A stretch of 41,489 nt of DNA from Clostridia bacterium. Lineage in GTDB: Bacteria > Bacillota > Clostridia > Christensenellales > Aristaeellaceae. How positions within the stretch are numbered: position 1 is the stretch's first letter; every line of letters begins with the position of its first letter. The DNA lies in contig JAFWZN010000035.1 in assembly GCA_017522345.1 (NCBI GenBank), positions 1-41,489 of the forward strand, written 5' to 3'. The notes below the pieces were generated by a model. The model was not told where the DNA came from, ran no database searches, and saw only the letters and a list, made by a program, of their open reading frames with translations. A program made the translations under genes and the position numbers. This document shows positions 33,507 through 41,389 of the stretch, one piece after another.

Positions 33507-33547
33507 GCATCCCCCGCCGTCCGATCCATTTGGGCGGCGGGGGATGC
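33507..33547. terminator. GC-rich hairpin between convergent genes
   Basis: GCATCCCCCGCCG pairs perfectly with CGGCGGGGGATGC. It sits between the DUF218 gene and the convergent XRE-type gene and probably stops both, although neither strand shows a clear T tract. Confidence 0.6.
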
Positions 33548-33566
33548 TTCTGCTGAAAAACAAAAA

Positions 33567-35264
33567 TCAATATGCGTCTGCCAAAGCGCTTAACAAAACC
33601 CAGTTGTCGTCTTTGACGGCCTTTTCCGTAATTTCATCAAGAATGTCCTTCGGCGTGATTTTCGCGTAGCATTCGATGGCGAGATACGCTTCCTCGCGGC
33701 TTGCGCCCTCAGCCTCGGCTGCTTTTTGGACAATGATTCCCGCGTTTTCCTCGCTTGCGTAGGTTTGAAGCGCAACGGCGAGCTCCCATGCGTTTTCTTC
33801 TGCGACCTTTTCAAACACGCGCCTCTTGCCCTCCTCCGTCAGTCGATGAATGATCTTCATGACGATGGCGGCGCTGTCGGATTGAGCGACGGCGGCGACG
33901 GCGGAAACGGCGATTTCGCAAAGATGCGCGTCGTCTTTAATTTCGTGCGCATGGTCCTTGATCCAGCTCCAGTTTCCCTTTTCAAGCGCGTATCGCGCGG
34001 CTGCTTCGGCTGCAGGAGCGGCAATTTTGATTTCTTCGGGAGCGGGCGTGAATTTTTCGATTTCCTCCATGGACGGAATGAATTGTTCTGTTTCCTCCAT
34101 AGCCGGGATGTATTTTTCGGTTTCTTCCATGGAGGGCGGCGTGGGCGCCTGAGGCATATGGGAGATTTCAGGCTCCGCAGGCATTTCGGCTTCCTCCGGT
34201 TCGGCGCAAACGTCTTCCGTCTTTTTCGCCTCTTCTTTTTTGGGTGAAAAGATGCTTCTGGCAACGCTTCCGATTTCGTTTACCACGTTTCCGATTTCGC
34301 CCATCACGCCCTCAAGCGCGTCCTTTATGGATTCCTTCGCGCTTTCGGGTTCATAATTTTTGTTTGATGCACTGGGCTTTACGCCGGTGATAGCGTATTC
34401 CGCCAGCGCGTCCACCATGTGACGCTTCAAAAACGGCGCGAGCCCCTCAAGGGTTTTCCAGTCGATCGCGTCAAGATTTGCCAGAATCAGCGTGTACAGC
34501 TGATCTGCTCCGGCAAACGGCGCAAGGCGGCGAAGAATCTGGCTGTCGGCCTTCTGATCGATGCATTTTTCTAAAAGCTTCTGGACCGCCGCACGGTTTA
34601 AAAACGGAGCGATCTGAACAATGCTTTCAAGATCGGCGCTTTCCGCGTAACGCATAACGAGCTCGCACAGCTTTTCACGGCTCATAAAGGGCGCCATGCG
34701 GCTTAATTTTTCAAAGCTGACAGTGGTATTAGAAGCCTTCGGCGTTTCCTCGGTCTTTTCTTCCTTGGGTTCGGGTTCGTTTTTAGCGGCTTCATCATCC
34801 TTTGCTTTAAAGCGACTTTCTATATCGCTTTTCGCCTTTTCGGCAAATTCGGCCGCCTTTGAAAACGTCTTTTCGGCGTGAGCGGACAGGTTTTCGCTGA
34901 CCTCGATGAAGGTTTTTCTGGCTTCGCCCGCCGCGTTTTTCAGCGCCTGCTTTGCCTCCTCGGGGATGAGACCCGAGAAAAACCCCGGGAAAATCGTTTG
35001 CTCGGACGCTTCCTTTTTGGCTTCCTCGTCCGCATCTTCATCGCGAACGACGATTTCCGTGTTTAAAAGCTCCTCCATTGTTACGCCGAAAAGCTGCGTA
35101 AGCGCAAGCAGCGTTTGTATGTCGGGAAGCGCCGCGCCCGTTTCCCACTTGGAAACCGCCTGATGAGACACATTGAGCGCCGCCGCCAGCTGAAATTGCG
35201 TCATTCCTCTGTGATTTCGAAGCTTTGAAATGTTCGCCGCCACAATTCTGTTGTCGATAGCCAT
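33567..35264 (-). CDS. XRE-type regulator fused to helical APF repeats
   Basis: 565 aa. Residues 8-65 are a Cro/C1 helix-turn-helix (MTQFQLAAALNVSHQAVSKWE). After a charged helical linker come four repeats with an xAPF motif at 191, 219, 248 and 276, spaced 28-29 residues, then a low-complexity Glu-rich region with three ten-residue repeats of the type MEETEKYIPA (379-408). A second helical domain follows to the end. Such helical repeats usually bind proteins. The start at 35264 has GGAGGG upstream. It is divergent from htpG. The whole looks like a DNA-binding protein coupled to a sensor or scaffold; the ligand is unknown. Confidence 0.82.
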   Translation of the reverse strand: MAIDNRIVAANISKLRNHRGMTQFQLAAALNVSHQAVSKWETGAALPDIQTLLALTQLFGVTMEELLNTEIVVRDEDADEEAKKEASEQTIFPGFFSGLIPEEAKQALKNAAGEARKTFIEVSENLSAHAEKTFSKAAEFAEKAKSDIESRFKAKDDEAAKNEPEPKEEKTEETPKASNTTVSFEKLSRMAPFMSREKLCELVMRYAESADLESIVQIAPFLNRAAVQKLLEKCIDQKADSQILRRLAPFAGADQLYTLILANLDAIDWKTLEGLAPFLKRHMVDALAEYAITGVKPSASNKNYEPESAKESIKDALEGVMGEIGNVVNEIGSVARSIFSPKKEEAKKTEDVCAEPEEAEMPAEPEISHMPQAPTPPSMEETEKYIPAMEETEQFIPSMEEIEKFTPAPEEIKIAAPAAEAAARYALEKGNWSWIKDHAHEIKDDAHLCEIAVSAVAAVAQSDSAAIVMKIIHRLTEEGKRRVFEKVAEENAWELAVALQTYASEENAGIIVQKAAEAEGASREEAYLAIECYAKITPKDILDEITEKAVKDDNWVLLSALADAY

Positions 35265-35311
35265 ATATATTTCCCTCCGTTTCGGTGGCTTTTTTCTTCG
35301 TGCACAGCTTC

Positions 35312-35340
35312 ATGATAGCATATTCTACTGGAAGTTGCAA
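35312..35340 (-). promoter_or_regulatory. SigA promoter of the XRE-type gene
   Basis: On the minus strand -35 TTGCAA (35340-35335), 17-base spacer, -10 TATCAT (35317-35312), 48 bases before the start codon. Confidence 0.75.
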
Positions 35341-35357
35341 TCAACTGAAGGTAGAAT
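35322..35357. promoter_or_regulatory. Nested inverted repeats, candidate autoregulator site
   Basis: ATTCTAC (35322-35328) and GTAGAAT (35351-35357) flank an inner pair AGTTG-CAAT-CAACT (35333-35346). Both overlap the -35 region of the XRE-type gene, as expected for an autoregulatory site. Confidence 0.55.
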
Positions 35358-35402
35358 TAAGCTTCAAACGGCTCTACTTTTTTTCGACGATCGTGTAAAA
35401 TA

Positions 35403-35429
35403 TTAGCACTCTCTGCGTGAGAGTGCTAA
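35403..35429. promoter_or_regulatory. CIRCE element (HrcA operator)
   Basis: TTAGCACTC, nine bases, GAGTGCTAA: a perfect match to the consensus. It ends six bases before the -35 box of htpG. HrcA is not encoded in the window. Confidence 0.95.
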
Positions 35430-35435
35430 ATTCGG

Positions 35436-35464
35436 TTGACATTGCTGGAAAAACGGGCTAAAAT
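35436..35464 (+). promoter_or_regulatory. SigA promoter of htpG
   Basis: -35 TTGACA (35436-35441), 17-base spacer, -10 TAAAAT (35459-35464), 34 bases before the start codon, directly behind CIRCE. Confidence 0.85.
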
Positions 35465-35498
35465 ATACCTGACATCCATTATCGGGAGGACATGCAAC

Positions 35499-37352
35499 AT
35501 GGCTCAGAAAGGCAATATTTCCATTCATGCGCAGAACATTATGCCGGTCATCAAAAAATGGCTGTATTCTGACAAAGATATCTTTTTAAGAGAGCTGATT
35601 TCCAACGGCTGCGACGCGATTTCAAAGCATAAAGTGCTTTCCATGAAGGGCGAGCAGGAGAAAAGGGAAGCGTACCGCGTAGATGTTCAGATTAACGAAG
35701 AAAACGGCACGCTTACCATCACAGACAACGGCGTCGGCATGACTGCTGAAGAAATTGAGAAATACATCTGTCAGGTCGCTTTTTCCGGCGCGGAGGAGTT
35801 TTTAAAGCAATATAAGCCCGAGGAGGGCGAATCCAGCGGCATCATCGGTCACTTCGGCCTCGGATTCTACAGCGCGTTTATGGTTTCCAAGAAGGTTGAA
35901 ATTGATACGCTTTCCTGCATCCCGGGCGCTGAGGCCGTTCATTGGACGAGCGAGGACGGCATGGAGTATGAAATCGAGCCCTCCGATCGCCTCGAGGTTG
36001 GCACCAGCATCGTTCTTCATCTGAATGATACGGATAAGGAGTTTTTAAACCTTTGGACGCTGCGTGAAACGCTTGAGAAATACTGCGCGTTTATGCCCAC
36101 CGAAATCTACGCAAGCGAAGTCAAAAAGCCCGAAACGGATGCGGACGGCAAGGAAAAGGAACCCGCCGCGCCCATCCTCATAAACGATACGCATCCTTTA
36201 TGGATGAAAAAGCCCAACGAGTGCACCGAGGAAGAGTACAAGGAATTCTATAAAACCGTGTTCCGCGATTTTGACGAGCCGCTTTTCTGGATTCACTTGA
36301 ACGCCGAATTCCCCTTCAACCTAAAGGGCATTCTGTATTTCCCGAAGCTTAAAAACGAATTTTCTTCCGGCGAGGGCGTTATCAAGCTTTTCAACAATCA
36401 GGTATTCGTCGCCGACAATATCAAGGAAGTCATCCCCGAATTCCTCATGCTCTTAAAGGGCGTGATTGATTGCCCCGACCTGCCGCTCAACGTCTCCCGT
36501 TCCTTTCTTCAGAACGACGGTCAGGTTAAAAAGATTTCCGACTACATCACGCGCAAGGTTGCCGACCGTCTTGTCAGCGAGTTCAACACCAAAAAGGCCG
36601 ATTATCAGAATTACTGGAAGGATATCCACCCCTTCGTCAAATACGGCTGCATCCGCGATGAAAAATTCTTTGAGCGCGTAAAGAGCGCTATCATTTACAA
36701 GACAACCGCCGGCGAATATCTCACCCACAAGGAATACAAAGACAAGAACTCGGACAGCGACGAAACGGTCATGTATTACACCAGCGACGAAAAGCGTCAG
36801 GCGCAGATGATTGAAATGTTCACCTCTCAGGATAAGGACGTTGTCGTCATGGACACACTGATCGACAATAACTTCATGTCCTTCCTGGAGTACGCCGCAA
36901 AGGACGACCGCATTCAGTTCCGCCGTGTGGACGCAGGCCTTGACGGCCTTACCGAAAACGCCGAAACCGACAAAGCGCAGGAGGAAAAGCTTCAAAACAC
37001 CTTCCGCACCGTCATGGATGACAAGGATCTGGAGGTCAAGCTCGTAACGCTCAAATCGGAAGAAATGCCCGCGATGATCACGGTCGAGGAGCAGTCCAGA
37101 CGCTTTTCCGAAATGAGCCGCGCATGGGGCGGCGGCATGCAGATGCCCGAAAAGCGCACCCTGACCCTCAACAAAAAGCACCCGCTGGTCACGTACCTTT
37201 TAAATTCCGACGGCGAAAATGAAAAAACCGCCCTCGTCTGCGAGCAGCTGATGGATCTTGCCGAAATGGCCCGCCAGCCGCTGGTCGCCGAAAGAATGGT
37301 CAATTTCTTAAAGCGCAGCACAAAGATACTTTCCCTTGCTGTGGAAGAATAA
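35499..37352 (+). CDS. htpG: Molecular chaperone HtpG (Hsp90)
   Basis: 617 aa. The GHKL ATPase motifs are present: LRELISNGCDAISK, ITDNGVGMT and GHFGLGFYSAFMV. A middle domain with PLNVSRSFLQ and a C-terminal dimerisation domain follow. HtpG is an ATP-driven chaperone for late protein folding. The start at 35499 has GGGAGG eight to nine bases upstream; the frame back to 35436 overlaps the promoter. Perfect CIRCE control is notable, since B. subtilis htpG is not in the HrcA regulon. A strong terminator follows. Confidence 0.97.
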   Translation: MAQKGNISIHAQNIMPVIKKWLYSDKDIFLRELISNGCDAISKHKVLSMKGEQEKREAYRVDVQINEENGTLTITDNGVGMTAEEIEKYICQVAFSGAEEFLKQYKPEEGESSGIIGHFGLGFYSAFMVSKKVEIDTLSCIPGAEAVHWTSEDGMEYEIEPSDRLEVGTSIVLHLNDTDKEFLNLWTLRETLEKYCAFMPTEIYASEVKKPETDADGKEKEPAAPILINDTHPLWMKKPNECTEEEYKEFYKTVFRDFDEPLFWIHLNAEFPFNLKGILYFPKLKNEFSSGEGVIKLFNNQVFVADNIKEVIPEFLMLLKGVIDCPDLPLNVSRSFLQNDGQVKKISDYITRKVADRLVSEFNTKKADYQNYWKDIHPFVKYGCIRDEKFFERVKSAIIYKTTAGEYLTHKEYKDKNSDSDETVMYYTSDEKRQAQMIEMFTSQDKDVVVMDTLIDNNFMSFLEYAAKDDRIQFRRVDAGLDGLTENAETDKAQEEKLQNTFRTVMDDKDLEVKLVTLKSEEMPAMITVEEQSRRFSEMSRAWGGGMQMPEKRTLTLNKKHPLVTYLLNSDGENEKTALVCEQLMDLAEMARQPLVAERMVNFLKRSTKILSLAVEE

Positions 37353-37367
37353 TAAGATCAAATCACA

Positions 37368-37404
37368 AAACAGGCTGTTTCAGTGTGAGACAGTCTGTTT
37401 TTTT
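37368..37404 (+). terminator. Intrinsic terminator of htpG
   Basis: AAACAG-CTGTTTCA pairs with TGAGACAG-CTGTTT around GTG with minor mismatches, ending in a run of seven or more T. Confidence 0.85.
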
Positions 37405-37515
37405 GTGCGCATGAGCAGCCGGCGTTTGGGCAGCGCTTTTGCTTCTTAAGGTTTTTTAAGAAAAAACGGGGATAAGATTAAGAAGATCGAGGGGAGAAAC
37501 TTTATCTTTTTTCTG

Positions 37516-37521
37516 TATAAT
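37516..37521 (+). promoter_or_regulatory. Candidate -10 box of the VTC-DUF4956-CotH operon
   Basis: TATAAT lies 30 bases before the start of the VTC gene. No convincing -35 is found at the right distance, so activation by another factor is possible. Confidence 0.5.
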
Positions 37522-37551
37522 GTATGCGTGCTGACGGGAAGGAGGAAACGC

Positions 37552-38223
37552 ATGAAATTCAGGCATGAGATGAAGATTGAGATTTCAAAGGCCGATTTTT
37601 TCGAACTTCGCATGCGGCTTGGCGCTGTTATGAAAAGAGACGAAAACGGCGAAAACGGAAAATATGAAATCCGAAGCCTGTATTTTGATACGGCGGACGA
37701 CCGGGCGCTGATGGAGAAAATCGACGGCGTGAACAAACGTGAGAAATACAGAATCCGGCTCTATAATCGAAATGCGGATTTTATCAAGCTGGAAGTGAAA
37801 AGAAAAATTGCGGGGCTTACCAACAAGGAAAGCTGCGTTATCGACCGAAAAAGGGTGCAGGCGATTCTGGACGGAGACACCGCGTGGATGCCTTTACACG
37901 AAACAGAGCTGATCCGAAATCTGTACGACAAGATGAAATACGAGAGCTTTTGGCCGAAAACGATCGTCGAATACACGCGCGAAGCGTTTTTGTATGATGC
38001 GGGCAATGTGCGCGTGACGCTGGATTACGACATCCGAACGGGCATGCAGGTTAAGGATTTTCTGAAAAGCGATGCGATCACCGTGCCGGTTTGGGATGAC
38101 CGGATACTGCTTGAGGTGAAATGGGACGAATTTTTGCCGGATATCGTCAGGGACGCTGTGCGGATAGACGGGCGCGGCGCAGGGGCGTTTTCTAAATACG
38201 CGCAGGCGAGAATTTACGGATAA
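37552..38223 (+). CDS. VTC-domain (polyphosphate polymerase-like) protein
   Basis: 223 aa, a stand-alone VTC domain of the CYTH-like tunnel fold. Basic tunnel residues are visible in FRHEMKIEISK, NKREKYRIRLYN and KLEVKRK, and acidic metal ligands are likely in RILLEVKWDEFLP near the end. In yeast the VTC4 domain makes polyphosphate from ATP in the cytosol and feeds it through a membrane channel. The start at 37552 has AAGGAGG seven bases upstream; the longer frame from 37528 lacks one. It is the first of three genes spaced 19 and 13 bases. The product could be polyphosphate or another phosphate polymer. Confidence 0.87.
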   Translation: MKFRHEMKIEISKADFFELRMRLGAVMKRDENGENGKYEIRSLYFDTADDRALMEKIDGVNKREKYRIRLYNRNADFIKLEVKRKIAGLTNKESCVIDRKRVQAILDGDTAWMPLHETELIRNLYDKMKYESFWPKTIVEYTREAFLYDAGNVRVTLDYDIRTGMQVKDFLKSDAITVPVWDDRILLEVKWDEFLPDIVRDAVRIDGRGAGAFSKYAQARIYG

Positions 38224-38242
38224 ATGAAGGAGGATAAGCATT

Positions 38243-38914
38243 ATGAATTTTTCGGACGTGTTCAAAACAGGGTTTCTTCAGAATATTTCAGGCGTGACCA
38301 TTCCCGAAATGGCGATTGCGCTGCTGCTTGCGCTGGGCGTGGGGCTTTTTATTTTCCTCGTGTACAAAAAGACGTATTCGGGCGTTATGTATTCGACCAG
38401 CTTTGGCGTGACGCTGATTGCGCTTACGATGATTTCGACGCTTGTTATTCTGGCTGTGACGAGCAATGTAGTTCTATCGCTGGGCATGGTCGGCGCGCTT
38501 TCGATTGTCAGGTTCAGAACCGCCATCAAAGAGCCGCTGGATATCGCCTTTCTTTTCTGGGCGATTGCGGTGGGCATTGTGCTCGCGGCGGGTCTGATTC
38601 CGCTGGCGGTCATCGGCAGCTGCTTAATCGGTATTACGCTTATGATTTTTGTCAACCGCAAAAATTATGTCAGGCCTTACATTATGGTGATCCGCGCCGA
38701 GGACCATGCGGGCGAAGTGCGTGCGCTTGAGAGCGTTAAGGGCAATGTGAAGCGCATGGTCGTCAAGGGAAAATCCGTTTCCAAGGGCGAAGTGGAAGTG
38801 AACCTTGAAGTGCGCTTAAAGAGCGAGAACACCGATTTTGTAAACGCGGTAAGCGATCTTGAGGGTGTGAAAAGCTGCGTGCTTGTGACATACAACGGCG
38901 ACTATATGGGTTAA
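38243..38914 (+). CDS. DUF4956 membrane protein
   Basis: 223 aa. Four or so hydrophobic spans fill residues 18-140 and include SLGMVGALSIVRFRTAIKEP, the family hallmark. A cytosolic C-terminal domain of about 80 residues (RPYIMVIRAEDHAGEVRALE onward) resembles a small ferredoxin-like regulatory fold. The function is not known. Its constant place between VTC and CotH genes suggests that it forms the membrane part of the system (inference). The start has AAGGAGG upstream, 19 bases after the VTC stop. Confidence 0.88.
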   Translation: MNFSDVFKTGFLQNISGVTIPEMAIALLLALGVGLFIFLVYKKTYSGVMYSTSFGVTLIALTMISTLVILAVTSNVVLSLGMVGALSIVRFRTAIKEPLDIAFLFWAIAVGIVLAAGLIPLAVIGSCLIGITLMIFVNRKNYVRPYIMVIRAEDHAGEVRALESVKGNVKRMVVKGKSVSKGEVEVNLEVRLKSENTDFVNAVSDLEGVKSCVLVTYNGDYMG

Positions 38915-38927
38915 GGAGCGCAGAAAT

Positions 38928-40904
38928 ATGTCTTCTTCCAAGCGGATGAACCTAATTAGCGTGCTTGCGATCATTGCGTGCCTGATCGCGAGCATGCTTC
39001 TTCCGATAAGCGGCGCGGAAACGCCCGTTGTTATGGGCTATGAAGATCGGCTTTTTGACGTGTCGCGCGTTCACACGATTGATATTTCCATGGAAAATTG
39101 GGAGACGTTTATCGAAACGTGCGAAAATGAGGAATATACGGCGTGCGATGTGACCGTGGACGGCGAAACAATCAAAAATGTCGCCATCCGCGCCAAGGGG
39201 AACACCAGCCTGTCCAACGTTTCTTCCATGAATTCCGACAGATATTCGTTCAAGATCGAATTTGACCACTATGACAGCGCGTTTTCGTATCATGGGCTGG
39301 ATAAGCTGAGTCTCAATAACGTGATTCAGGACAACACCTTCATGAAGGATTATCTGACGTATCGGATGATGAACGAATTTTCCGTGCCCGCGCCGCTTGC
39401 AAGCTTTGCCTATATCACCGTAAACGGCGAGGACTGGGGACTCTATCTTGCGGTAGAGGGCGTTGAGGACGCGTTCCTTCTTCGAAATTACGGCAAAAGC
39501 CACGGCGAGCTCTACAAGCCCGACAGCATGGACATGGGCGGCGGCCGCGGAAACGGCAAAGGTTTTGATATGAGCGCCTTTGAGGATATGATCGGCGCGG
39601 AACAGACTGCGCCCGAAGGCGGACCTCCGTCCGGCTTTACGCGCCGCATGCCAAATGATGCATTGGGCGGCATGCCGGGCGCGATTTCCTCAGAAAACCA
39701 GAGGGGCGGATTCGGCGGCAGAGGCTCAGACGATGTAAAGCTCGTGTACACGGACGATGAATTCGACAGCTATTCCAATATATTCGAAAACGCAAAAACC
39801 GATATAACCGACGCGGACAAGCGAAGACTGATTGACGCTATCAAGCGCATGAACGAGGGGGATACGGCGGCGGTCGATGCGGAGGAGGTAATCCGCTATT
39901 TCGTCGTGCACAATTTTGTCGTAAACGATGACAGCTATACCGGCACGATGATTCACAACTATTACCTCTATGAGGAGAGAGGCGTGCTTTCGATGATTCC
40001 GTGGGACTATAATCTTGCTTACGGAACATTTCAGGGAGGAAACGCATCAGCGAGCGTCAACCGCGACATCATGAATCCCGTTACCGGTGGTATGAACGAC
40101 AGACCTATGGTTGCATGGATCTTTGAAAACGAAGCATATACGGAGAAATACCGCGCGTATTTTGCGGAATTTCTGAACAGCGTGGACGCCGTAAAAATCA
40201 TCGAAGATGCGCAGGCACTCATTGCGCCGTATGTAGAAAAAGATCCCACCAAGTTCTGCACCTATGAGGAATTCGGGGCAGGCGTGAGCGCGCTTAAAAC
40301 GTTTGTGGAATTACGAAGCCAGAGCGTTTTAAACCAGCTTATCGGTACGAATGAAACCGTGAACACAAATGGTTTTAACGCTTCCGAAATGGGTACGATG
40401 GGCAGCAGGGGAGGCGGACAAAACCGGCAGACGCCTGATATGCCAAACGGCGGTATGATGGGCAACATGTGGATTCCGGAAATGCCGGATGCCGGTATGT
40501 CTTTGGGCGATGTGCAGTTTCCGACGTTTCCTGCCGGTGATATGCAGATGCCAGAAATACCCGCAGGTCAAATGGGCGCGATGCCGCCGGACGGATTTGC
40601 GCCGCCCGGAATGTCCGGCGCTGAAATACCCAATGAGGCTACCGCGCCGGATGATAGCGGCGTGCAAAACGATCAGCAGGAAGTGGCATTGGACGCCGAT
40701 TCGGTGAAATCTTCCGGTACAAACGCAAATGAGACGCGGTCGAATCGAACCAATCGCACAAATCCGACCGGCGGAACCGCTGCTTCCAACGCGCCCGGTG
40801 CAAATACAGGCGTAAAAACCGATGCATCCGGCGAAGTTCTTTTGATTGCAAGCATATGCGTGCTTCTGGTCTCCATCGCAATTGCACTTTTCATAAAACA
40901 CTAA
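38928..40904 (+). CDS. CotH kinase family membrane protein
   Basis: 658 aa. An N-terminal signal or anchor (8-30) and a C-terminal span (about 638-655) place the kinase-fold domain outside the cell. CotH features include VAIRAKGNTSL (85-95), DWGLYLAVEGV, the catalytic-loop-like VVNDDSYTGT (331-340) and metal-binding IPWDYN with Asp360. A Gly/Arg-rich insert (203-265) and a Met/Pro/Gly-rich stalk (about 470-600) follow. CotH of Bacillus phosphorylates spore coat proteins on Ser. Here a cell-surface target or polymer is likelier. It ends the three-gene operon and is followed by a large hairpin. Confidence 0.9.
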   Translation: MSSSKRMNLISVLAIIACLIASMLLPISGAETPVVMGYEDRLFDVSRVHTIDISMENWETFIETCENEEYTACDVTVDGETIKNVAIRAKGNTSLSNVSSMNSDRYSFKIEFDHYDSAFSYHGLDKLSLNNVIQDNTFMKDYLTYRMMNEFSVPAPLASFAYITVNGEDWGLYLAVEGVEDAFLLRNYGKSHGELYKPDSMDMGGGRGNGKGFDMSAFEDMIGAEQTAPEGGPPSGFTRRMPNDALGGMPGAISSENQRGGFGGRGSDDVKLVYTDDEFDSYSNIFENAKTDITDADKRRLIDAIKRMNEGDTAAVDAEEVIRYFVVHNFVVNDDSYTGTMIHNYYLYEERGVLSMIPWDYNLAYGTFQGGNASASVNRDIMNPVTGGMNDRPMVAWIFENEAYTEKYRAYFAEFLNSVDAVKIIEDAQALIAPYVEKDPTKFCTYEEFGAGVSALKTFVELRSQSVLNQLIGTNETVNTNGFNASEMGTMGSRGGGQNRQTPDMPNGGMMGNMWIPEMPDAGMSLGDVQFPTFPAGDMQMPEIPAGQMGAMPPDGFAPPGMSGAEIPNEATAPDDSGVQNDQQEVALDADSVKSSGTNANETRSNRTNRTNPTGGTAASNAPGANTGVKTDASGEVLLIASICVLLVSIAIALFIKH

Positions 40905-40908
40905 AAAG

Positions 40909-40984
40909 CACAGAAACAGCCTGCGCACCATTCCTGAATATCCGAGAGGGATTGCATGGAACGGTGTGCAGGCTGTTTTCTGTG
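40909..40984. terminator. Large hairpin after the CotH gene
   Basis: CACAGAAACAGCCTGC pairs with GCAGGCTGTTTTCTGTG with one bulge around a 30-40 base loop. It is probably the operon terminator or a palindromic repeat. From here to 41489 no gene is supported. Confidence 0.6.
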
Positions 40985-41024
40985 TTTCGGTCTGAAGCAG
41001 ACGCTTTTGAAAAACAACCGTATT

Positions 41025-41166
41025 TCAAAGGGACGGTTCCTATGATATATAGTAAAATATTGTTGGCAGGTGGAGTATATCAAAGGAACCATCCTCTTGA
41101 CTTTGAACGTTTCGTTCCCTCCGTAGGGGTCGATGCCCACATCGACCCGGCTTCCTGATGGTAAAA
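41025..41166. repeat. 142-base repeat unit, copy 1
   Basis: About 97% identical to copy 2 by direct comparison (four differences in 142 bases). It contains GGACGGTTCC paired with GGAACCATCC (one mismatch) around an AT-rich loop, and ends with the palindrome arms GGGTCGATG and CATCGACCC (41127-41148). Confidence 0.9.
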
Positions 41167-41205
41167 AGCGTCCCGAAAGGATCATGCCTTCGGGACGCTA
41201 ATTTT
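41167..41205 (+). terminator. Intrinsic terminator between the repeat copies
   Basis: AGCGTCCCGAA pairs perfectly with TTCGGGACGCT, followed by aatttt. It separates the two 142-base copies. Confidence 0.65.
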
Positions 41206-41210
41206 ATATA

Positions 41211-41352
41211 TCAAAGGGACGGTTCCTATGATATATAGTAAAATATTGTTGGCAGGCGGAGTATATCAAAGGAACCGTCCTCTTGACTTTGAACGTTTCG
41301 TTCCCTTCGTAGGGGTCGATGCCCACATCGACCCGGCTTCCTGATAGTAAAA
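41211..41352. repeat. 142-base repeat unit, copy 2
   Basis: Direct repeat of copy 1 at an offset of 186 bases. Its first stem is perfect (GGACGGTTCC with GGAACCGTCC). It ends with the same palindrome (41313-41334). Confidence 0.9.
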
Positions 41353-41355
41353 CGG

Positions 41356-41389
41356 GGCTGTTGCAGAAGCAAAAGAATCTGCAGCAGCC
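41356..41389. terminator. Hairpin at the right end
   Basis: GGCTGTTGCAGA pairs with TCTGCAGCAGCC with one wobble, followed by tcatttt. Nothing recognisable follows up to 41489. Confidence 0.5.

Noticed and set aside
36453..37181. Minus-strand frame of 242 codons inside htpG
   Set aside because: It is a shadow of the conserved Hsp90 reading frame with no ribosome site.
40856..41185. Frames of about 100 codons on both strands at the right end
   Set aside because: They run through hairpins and the 142-base repeat and have no ribosome site.
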